39,188 nucleotides of DNA from an uncultured Bacteroidia bacterium (GTDB taxonomy: Bacteria > Bacteroidota > Bacteroidia > Bacteroidales > UBA932): contig CACZZZ010000022.1 of NCBI GenBank assembly GCA_902785825.1, forward strand, positions 1 to 39,188. Direction: 5' to 3'. The notes beneath the pieces are model-generated. The model saw only the letters and a program-made list of their open reading frames with translations, searched no databases and was not told the origin of the DNA. This document shows, in pieces, positions 33,101-39,188 of this stretch. Position numbers and translations under genes: made by a program. Numbering within the stretch: the stretch's first letter is position 1; every line of letters begins with the position of its first letter.

Positions 33101-35718
33101 TCCTTGTCGGTTTCAAGCCAATGGCTGTCACCTTCCTTCGGGAGTCTTACACCCACGTAGGAGGAATAAGGAGAGTAGGGAACCGACATGGTGTTGAAGC
33201 TGATGTCTCCACCGGGTTCCTCGACAGTGGTAACGATGTCCGCTGTCAGCATCCCGGGCGCGTCAGCCGCCTTGGGAGTCTCGACGTTGATCCTCAACTC
33301 ACCGTTCTGGTCGAGCCTGTAGTCCACGAGGTCGTGCTCGCTTCTTGAGAAGCTGGCCATCGGTGTCTTGAAGATATATCCATCATATCCCTTGAAAGTG
33401 GAAGCACCGGATCTCAATGTCATGTTGACCTTCGCGTTCAGACCGGACGCGGGCGGGCCGGTGAGCCAGTTGGATGAGATGAAGATGGGCACTCTGCTAC
33501 CGCCTTCGATGGCACCCTCACCCATGTCGAGGTTGATCTTAAGCCTGTTGGGCTTGACGCTCTCGATGTTGAGGGATTTGTGGAAAGTGGCGCCTCCAAG
33601 CTTGAAGTACGCGTTCCAGATTCCAGTCGGATCCTCCTGTTTTGTGGGAATATTGAACACGTAGAAACCGTCTTTGGCGTTTCCGTTGATGTTCTTGGCA
33701 TAGAAGCGTCCCTCTGGTGTGTAAAGCTCCATGACAGCCGGGTGGTTGTCCGGAATCTTGTCTTCCTTGTCCTCGAGGATGAGAGTGACGTGGAGGGTGT
33801 CACCGGGACGCCAAACGCCTCTCTCCCCGTAGATGAATGCCTTGAGTCCCTTGTCAAGGACCTTGCCACCGACATCGAAACGGCTCAATGTCTTCTCGTC
33901 ACCCGCTGTCACCTTTAGGTAGCTGGTGGCTCCACCGCGCTTCGCGACCACGACAAATGGTTTCCCGGAGAGGGATACTTCTGCCATTCCGTCAGTCCCG
34001 GTCTTGGCGTAGCCTATCTCCTTGAGCTGGTAGCTATAGACGTAGAGTTCGGAGTTGAAGACCGGCTCGGCGGAGATGATGTCGCTCACGCTGACCCAGA
34101 TCTTGTCGCCGCCGGAGTACTTGGCGATGACTCCCAGGTTGGAAGTCACAAGATTGATGGCGGGGAACTTTTCCTCGTCCATGTAATAGGTGGGCTTCAA
34201 AGGGTTGTCCCTGTCTTCCCACTCATATTCATCCCAATCGTAGAATGACTCGTAGAACCAGGGTGAAGGGGTGTCCCAGTCGTTGAAATCCTGGTCGGAG
34301 TCCTGGTCGGAATAAAGGCTGACGAGCTCGTTGGTGGGAGTTCCGCTCTTGAACTCGACCTGCTTTCCGTACACAGAGTAATCCTGCTTGAAGGAGATCC
34401 TGACCCTGTAGATGGCCCCAGCCTCCTGCTTGAAGAGACCGGAGAGATCCACGCTGTAGTCCTGCCACTTGTGGAGATTCTTGGAAGGATCGGAGTCCAG
34501 CCGGACACACCTCTTGTAAACAAGCCTACCACTTCTTCTAAGGGAGTTGTCTCCACTCAGGTTATTGTCCTGGAGGAACATCAGCACGTTATCCTCGTAG
34601 ATCTGGATTACCTTGATGTCCACAGCGTTGAGGTTGACGGCCTTGAAGGGGAGTATCAGCTCCTTTGAGTTCGGGAGTATATTCCCTGCCAGAGGGATCT
34701 CGACCGCGGGTTTCTCCTCGGCGGCTGAGAATGACTTCGAGAAGTCGGCCCCGAGCCTGACCCCGTCGTAGCTCTTGACGGCACCGGAGACTGTCAGCGT
34801 CAGTGGCACGTCTTCAGGATTCTCATAGAATATCTTTGCCCTGGAGTTCTCAGATTGGACATAGAACCTTCCGACTCCCTCAAGATTGAAGAGTCCGGAA
34901 TTATCGGCCACATCCTGGATCGGGTTCGAGAAGAACACGCTGATATAAGGATCCTCCGCCTCCACTCTCTCGGCGCTTACGATCCTGAATCCGGACATTG
35001 AGGGGATCGTGGTCTCTATCTTCGAGTCCGCCACGAAGCCTGTGTCCCCGGACTTGAGCGTGATTCTCAAGATGTTGTCCTTGTCCCCGCGGTTCAGCCC
35101 CACGAGATCGAAATGATAGTTGAGCTGATCCTGACCGGCTGTCACTGTGAGTTCTCCGGACTTATCGGGATAGCTGTATTCTATCATCTTGCGTACTTTC
35201 TCGACAGGGAGTTCCTCCGTCAAGGCTATTGTGCCGCTCACGCTGGCCTTGTCCGGGGAAGCCGGAGTGATCGTTATGTCATCCAGCGCCAGGACAGCCT
35301 CCTTGATGGCGACAAGGAAGTTGAACGAGAACCTCTTGAACTTCGATGACCCTACCTTATGGATCTTGTCCAGACGCAGTTTTCCGGTGTAGGCCTGCCC
35401 GGGCTTTAGCGCGCCGTTCTCGGGTATGAACTCGATCGTGCTCTGGGTCAACCACCTGGCCGTGCCTTTGATGGAAGGAGTAAAGGTCAGGATACCTTCC
35501 TTGATGTCGGCTCCGGGAGTCACATCTTGGATGTCAGAAGTTAATTCCACGCGGATAGTGGACTTGTCCGAGATGATACCTCCGGTGTAAGCCTTGATAA
35601 AGGTAGCAAACTCTGTGCTTTGCCCCTTGCTTTTTCCGAAGCGGCTGCATGATGGCGATATGGCCGCTATGACGGCCAAGGCCAGGATGGCCAGGATGGC
35701 CTTTGATATTTTCTTCAT
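30181..35718 (-). CDS. Alpha-2-macroglobulin lipoprotein with intact thioester
   Basis: An 1845-residue lipoprotein (MKKISKAILAILALAVIAAI, lipobox SPSC, Cys24) related to E. coli ECAM/YfhM. Many MG domains (for example DKGLKAFIYGERGVWRPGDT) are followed by an A2M core (VNVGAKKDNRFNAVVKFLGP, YVGSVRVMLIAGHG) and a helical thioester domain. The latter contains DYNCSEQLAS with Cys1404 and Gln1407, the Cys-x-Glu-Gln thioester. It then has GSGGFAYWPGSSDANGWVTS and a C-terminal receptor-like domain (TEAIPSGWEIFNDRL). Such proteins trap invading proteases covalently in the periplasm. The gene has its own promoter and overlaps pbpC by one base; the pair is thought to guard and repair the envelope. Start 35718 is chosen for the signal peptide. 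Confidence 0.97.
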   Translation of the reverse strand: MKKISKAILAILALAVIAAISPSCSRFGKSKGQSTEFATFIKAYTGGIISDKSTIRVELTSDIQDVTPGADIKEGILTFTPSIKGTARWLTQSTIEFIPENGALKPGQAYTGKLRLDKIHKVGSSKFKRFSFNFLVAIKEAVLALDDITITPASPDKASVSGTIALTEELPVEKVRKMIEYSYPDKSGELTVTAGQDQLNYHFDLVGLNRGDKDNILRITLKSGDTGFVADSKIETTIPSMSGFRIVSAERVEAEDPYISVFFSNPIQDVADNSGLFNLEGVGRFYVQSENSRAKIFYENPEDVPLTLTVSGAVKSYDGVRLGADFSKSFSAAEEKPAVEIPLAGNILPNSKELILPFKAVNLNAVDIKVIQIYEDNVLMFLQDNNLSGDNSLRRSGRLVYKRCVRLDSDPSKNLHKWQDYSVDLSGLFKQEAGAIYRVRISFKQDYSVYGKQVEFKSGTPTNELVSLYSDQDSDQDFNDWDTPSPWFYESFYDWDEYEWEDRDNPLKPTYYMDEEKFPAINLVTSNLGVIAKYSGGDKIWVSVSDIISAEPVFNSELYVYSYQLKEIGYAKTGTDGMAEVSLSGKPFVVVAKRGGATSYLKVTAGDEKTLSRFDVGGKVLDKGLKAFIYGERGVWRPGDTLHVTLILEDKEDKIPDNHPAVMELYTPEGRFYAKNINGNAKDGFYVFNIPTKQEDPTGIWNAYFKLGGATFHKSLNIESVKPNRLKINLDMGEGAIEGGSRVPIFISSNWLTGPPASGLNAKVNMTLRSGASTFKGYDGYIFKTPMASFSRSEHDLVDYRLDQNGELRINVETPKAADAPGMLTADIVTTVEEPGGDISFNTMSVPYSPYSSYVGVRLPKEGDSHWLETDKDYKIDVIVVDKDGAAVAGDNLTYSIYKIKWSWWWESRDESLDSYVNSSSAEMISSGSMRSAKNGSTIPFRVDYPEWGRYLLIVKDTNSGHISGGVFYADWPAYRGRSSKSDPDGLSMLSFSTDKESYDVGETVTVYIPAAAKGQALVSLENSRTVLSRKWVKTSGDGDATYTFKVTPEMAPNFYIHITLLQPHERADNDLPIRLYGVQPILVNDKNSHLEPVIEMPDVLRPEEEFKVKIKEKSGKPMTYTLAIVDEGLLDLTGFKTPDPWKAMYEREALGVSTWDLYDYVIGAYSGRFSPMFSIGGDESVNVGAKKDNRFNAVVKFLGPYTLQNGSSTHKITLPMYVGSVRVMLIAGHGSQYGNAEKTVPVRSPLMVLPTLPRVIGTGEKVTLPVNVFALEDGVKNANVSVKVEGPLKITGNEKTSVSFDKPGDKLVKFDLEATGEGVAKVTVSADGNGHKAAETIEISVRNPNPATVNITRAMIGKGESKHFGFSPFTAGQEQWATLELASFPSVDYEGIFKFVKDYDYNCSEQLASRGITLLSIKDMLPDEKKQQAEALIPGILQQLYQRQLGSGGFAYWPGSSDANGWVTSMAGQFMVMASQNGFSVSKGVLASWARYQKKAVQDYRANPEYPLWDFEQAYRLYTLALKGEAENGAMNRLKDSENLSMQAGWMLASAYAVAGKKNIAKDMVANLRTDFSEYTESGRTFGSSTRDKAVALETCVLIDDVPSAMDIAQEVAKAMSGGWYMTQETAFASKGMASLAAKVNTGNLEAEVTQAGKATPVKTPKAVAGLALDTQAGGADVKNNSAGVIYATLITSTVPEFGTRTEARNNGINMTVTYTASNGKVINPAEIAQGTDFTVTITVGNSSPMRDYHNLALTEAIPSGWEIFNDRLFGSGETRTGYSYRDIRDDRVIWYFDLPRGRSKTFKVKMHAAYEGEFTLPSVKCEALYDAHISANSASGTAKVVAQ

Positions 35719-35739
35719 AAGTAAGATTATTTGTAACCT

Positions 35740-35770
35740 CAAATATAAATATAATTTTTCAGTATTTCAA
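35740..35770 (-). promoter_or_regulatory. Bacteroidota-type promoter for the macroglobulin-pbpC operon
   Basis: On the minus strand TTG (35770-35768), a 20-base spacer, and TATATTTG (35747-35740) match the consensus, 21 bases before the start codon at 35718. Confidence 0.75.
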
Positions 35771-35801
35771 TTCTGCCGTTTCTTTCGCCGAAAACAGGTA
35801 G

Positions 35802-35814
35802 TGACAATTTGTCA
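35802..35814. promoter_or_regulatory. Palindrome TGACAATTTGTCA, possible operator
   Basis: A perfect 13-base palindrome (TGACAA-T-TTGTCA) between the divergent macroglobulin and groES genes, about 95 bases before groES. Its symmetry suits a dimeric regulator. No regulator can be named. Confidence 0.4.
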
Positions 35815-35819
35815 GTCGC

Positions 35820-35866
35820 TCTTCCGGTGGCACAGCCTTTGATTCATAACCCGTGCCTCCGGAAGA
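35820..35866 (+). promoter_or_regulatory. Long inverted repeat in the groES promoter/leader region
   Basis: Arms CTTCCGGTGGCAC (35821-35833) and GTGCCTCCGGAAG (35853-35865) pair over 13 positions with one mismatch, plus an outer T-A pair. The 19-base loop contains AGCCTTTG (35834-35841), a near match to the TAnnTTTG box. A second short stem CCGGA/TCCGG (35859-35863 with 35869-35873) shares the right arm, so the two hairpins exclude each other. There is no T-tract, so it is not a simple terminator. It is not the CIRCE element (TTAGCACTC-N9-GAGTGCTAA). It may be an operator or a temperature-sensitive leader for groESL. Confidence 0.55.
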
Positions 35867-35908
35867 AGTCCGGATCCGTAGATAATAACGTAACAAAATC
35901 TTAATATC

Positions 35909-36175
35909 ATGATCAAACCATTGGCAGACAGAGTCTTGATCGAGCCCAAGGAGGCCGAGACAAAGACAGCTTCGGGAATCTATATTCCTGACACAGCAAA
36001 GGAGAAACCCCAGCAGGGTAAAGTGATCGCCGTCGGTCCTGGAAAGAAGGACGAACCGATGGAGGTCAAGGTCGGTGAAGAGGTCCTCTATGGCAAATAT
36101 GCTGGTACCGAGGTCACCGTCGAGGATAAGAAATATTTGATTGTCAAGCAGTCAGACATTCTGGCTATTCTGTAA
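35909..36175 (+). CDS. groES: Co-chaperonin GroES
   Basis: An 88-residue Cpn10, the heptameric lid of the GroEL folding chamber. [20 protein letters not shown] is the usual N-terminus, [20 protein letters not shown] spans the mobile loop that contacts GroEL, and [11 protein letters not shown] and [13 protein letters not shown] are conserved C-terminal strands. The start lacks a clear Shine-Dalgarno. It heads the groES-groEL operon, with 19 bases to groEL. Confidence 0.98.
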   Translation: MIKPLADRVLIEPKEAETKTASGIYIPDTAKEKPQQGKVIAVGPGKKDEPMEVKVGEEVLYGKYAGTEVTVEDKKYLIVKQSDILAIL

Positions 36176-36180
36176 GCTTT

Positions 36181-37817
<1,637 letters not shown>

Positions 37818-37840
37818 TCAAGGCTCGATAAAGAATATGT

Positions 37841-37883
37841 AAGGACGGAAGGCCGTTTTCAGCCTTCCGTCCTTTCTTTTTTT
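37841..37883 (+). terminator. Rho-independent terminator of groES-groEL
   Basis: A perfect 13-bp stem (37841-37853 with 62-74 of the same block, 37862-37874; core GGACGGAAGGC/GCCTTCCGTCC) closes an 8-base loop and is followed by TTCTTTTTTT. Confidence 0.93.
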
Positions 37884-37945
37884 CTCTAAAAACCGTAACT
37901 TGCGGGGGAAGAATGACTATATTCATTTATTAATATTCAGTTATC

Positions 37946-38956
37946 ATGGTAATCGTTAACAGTTACGCCCTCGCGGTTTTTCTTTGCTTTGTTATCATGC
38001 TTTGCTGGGGCTCCTGGGGCAACACCCAGAAACTCGCCGCCAAAAGCTGGCGCTATGAGCTCTTCTATTGGGATTATGTCATAGGCATGGTCCTGTTCGC
38101 CTTGTTTCTCGCTCTCACCCTTGGAAGTTTCGGCACAGACGGGGAGTCTTTCTTTTATAATATAGGTCATACCTCATGGAAGAGCGTTGGTTGGATACTC
38201 CTGGGAGGAATCATATTCAACGCCTCTAATATCCTTCTGAGCGCCTCGACCTCCATCGCCGGCATGTCTGTGGCATTCCCGCTCGGAGTCGGTATAGCTC
38301 TTGTCCTCGGAGTGATCAACAATTACATCACAAATAATAAAGGTAACGCCGTCCTCTTGGCTATCGGAGTCGCCCTCGTCGTGATTGCGATTGTCTGCAA
38401 TGGCATCGCCTCCGGAATGAAAGGGGAGTCCAATGTCAGCAAGGCTGATCAGAAGAAGGGTGTCATTCTGGCCCTCATCGCCGGTATTGTCATGTCATTC
38501 TTCTCATCCTTTGTCATGAGGGGAATGGGTAATGTGACCGGGGAAGTCCCGTTCATCCATCCTTACGCCACACCTTACACCGCTTCCGTGATCTTCACTT
38601 TGGGAGTTTTTCTCAGCAATATCCTGTTCAACACGATCGTGATGAAAAAACCTTTCGTCGGCGAGCCCGTGACTTATCAGCAGTATTTCGCCGGAAACGC
38701 GAAAACTCATCTTGTCGGGATGTTGGGAGGAGCGATCTGGTGTCTTGGCACAGCTCTCAGCTATATCACATCCAAGGCGGCCGGTCCCGCAGTTTCTTAT
38801 GCTCTTGGCCAGGGCGCGCCCATGATCGCCGCTATTTGGGGAGTCTTCGTGTGGAAGGAATTCAAGGGCTCCAATAACAAAGTGTATGGCCTTCTGGGAC
38901 TTATGTTCCTTTTCTTCATCGCTGGCCTTTCCCTTATTGTTGTGGCTGGCATGTGA
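37946..38956 (+). CDS. DMT-superfamily permease (ureide-permease / sugar-transporter-like)
   Basis: A 336-residue integral membrane protein with about ten hydrophobic helices. The first helix ends in IMLCWGSWGNTQKLA, a motif shared by the ureide-permease and related GRP/RhaT branches of the drug/metabolite transporter superfamily. The second half has the matching repeat element (MLGGAIWCLGTALSYITSKA, then VSYALGQGAPMIAAIWGVFVWKEFKG), as expected of the internally duplicated DMT fold. Substrate cannot be inferred: members move sugars, allantoin-type ureides or other small polar compounds. It stands alone between the groEL terminator and the rRNA-type promoter. No consensus promoter is obvious in 37884-37945. 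Confidence 0.88.
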   Translation: MVIVNSYALAVFLCFVIMLCWGSWGNTQKLAAKSWRYELFYWDYVIGMVLFALFLALTLGSFGTDGESFFYNIGHTSWKSVGWILLGGIIFNASNILLSASTSIAGMSVAFPLGVGIALVLGVINNYITNNKGNAVLLAIGVALVVIAIVCNGIASGMKGESNVSKADQKKGVILALIAGIVMSFFSSFVMRGMGNVTGEVPFIHPYATPYTASVIFTLGVFLSNILFNTIVMKKPFVGEPVTYQQYFAGNAKTHLVGMLGGAIWCLGTALSYITSKAAGPAVSYALGQGAPMIAAIWGVFVWKEFKGSNNKVYGLLGLMFLFFIAGLSLIVVAGM

Positions 38957-39005
38957 TACCGGATTCTGTTAATAAAACCTGTTGAAAACTTTTTTCAAAA
39001 AAAAT

Positions 39006-39035
39006 TTGCAGGTTCCGGAAAAGATACTACCTTTG
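39006..39035 (+). promoter_or_regulatory. Strong promoter, probably of an rRNA operon
   Basis: TTG at 39006-39008, a 19-base spacer and TACCTTTG at 39028-39035, preceded by an A/T-rich tract with a TTGAAAA/TTTTCAA repeat that may act as an UP element. The combination of A-tract, TACCTTTGCA and a C/G-rich hairpin directly after it is typical of rRNA operon promoters in Bacteroidota. Confidence 0.75.
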
Positions 39036-39188
39036 CAACCGCTTCTGAAAAAGGAGCGGGTTTTTATACCAAGATCATTGACAAGATTGAAGATTAGTAC
39101 AAGCAAGTACCGAGAAATTTTTTGAATCGAGAGCGTTGATTCTTATTGAGGAATGAAGCTGTCGGGGTCGAACTGGAATTTTATAAAT
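39036..39188 (+). other. Probable leader of an rRNA operon (16S gene beyond the window)
   Basis: No protein gene is visible. A hairpin (CCGCTTC at 39039-39045 with GGAGCGG at 39053-39059, then GTTTTT) stands at the predicted transcript start. It is followed by AAGATCATTGACAAGATTGA, similar to the conserved stretch that precedes 16S rRNA genes in Bacteroidota. The 16S start itself is not reached. Identification is by resemblance only. Confidence 0.6.

Noticed and set aside
35802..35873. CIRCE/HrcA heat-shock element before groES
   Set aside because: Neither TTAGCACTC nor GAGTGCTAA is present; the repeat arms are CTTCCGGTGGCAC and GTGCCTCCGGAAG.

Overview
The window reads as chromosomal DNA of a fairly GC-rich member of the Bacteroidales (phylum Bacteroidota). 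The evidence is promoters of the Bacteroidota type (TTG, 19-21 bases, TAnnTTTG), many secreted lipoproteins with short signal peptides ending in Cys, few Shine-Dalgarno sites, and gene families typical of gut or rumen glycan degraders (GH92, GH125, GH43, ThuA, PspC/PadR, alpha-2-macroglobulins). I cannot name a genus from sequence alone.

Layout. 1-3871 (minus strand): a mannoside-degrading cluster with a GH125 exo-alpha-mannosidase, a GH92 alpha-mannosidase split by a one-base frameshift, and the signal peptide of a further secreted protein at the left edge. 4002-6016 (plus): a PspC / PadR / PspC envelope-stress-like operon. 6031-9238 (minus): proC and a large lipoprotein glycoside hydrolase of unclear family. 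9373-14721 (minus): pyruvate phosphate dikinase, a PIN-PhoH ATPase, and an unusual protein with a PurL/AIR-synthase-like C-terminal half. 14790-22367 (plus): folC, a 1759-residue alpha-2-macroglobulin lacking the thioester, and a beta-propeller-like lipoprotein. 22361-24043 (minus): a fusion of a class A acid phosphatase with a GH43 glycosidase. 24150-25469 (plus): tRNA-Val, a strong terminator and a lipoprotein esterase. 25450-26118: a decayed stretch with two gene remnants around an isolated promoter and hairpin. 26137-27868: a ThuA-domain lipoprotein convergent with an M48 metalloprotease lipoprotein. 27917-35718 (minus): a thioester alpha-2-macroglobulin translationally coupled to pbpC, a protease-trap and peptidoglycan-repair pair. 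35909-37817 (plus): groES-groEL behind a striking inverted repeat. 37946-38956: a DMT-type permease. 38957-39188: a strong promoter and leader that look like the start of an rRNA operon whose 16S gene lies just beyond the window.

How it fits together: most genes are housekeeping (ppdK, folC, proC, groESL, tRNA, rRNA promoter) mixed with surface lipoproteins for glycan capture and cleavage and for envelope defence. No SusC/SusD pair, transposase, CRISPR array or complete mobile element is visible. The best candidates for new biology are the phosphatase-GH43 fusion, the PurL-like protein paired with PhoH, the thioester-less macroglobulin with its propeller lipoprotein, and the promoter-hairpin unit in the decayed region. 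None of these amounts to a clearly new system on sequence alone.
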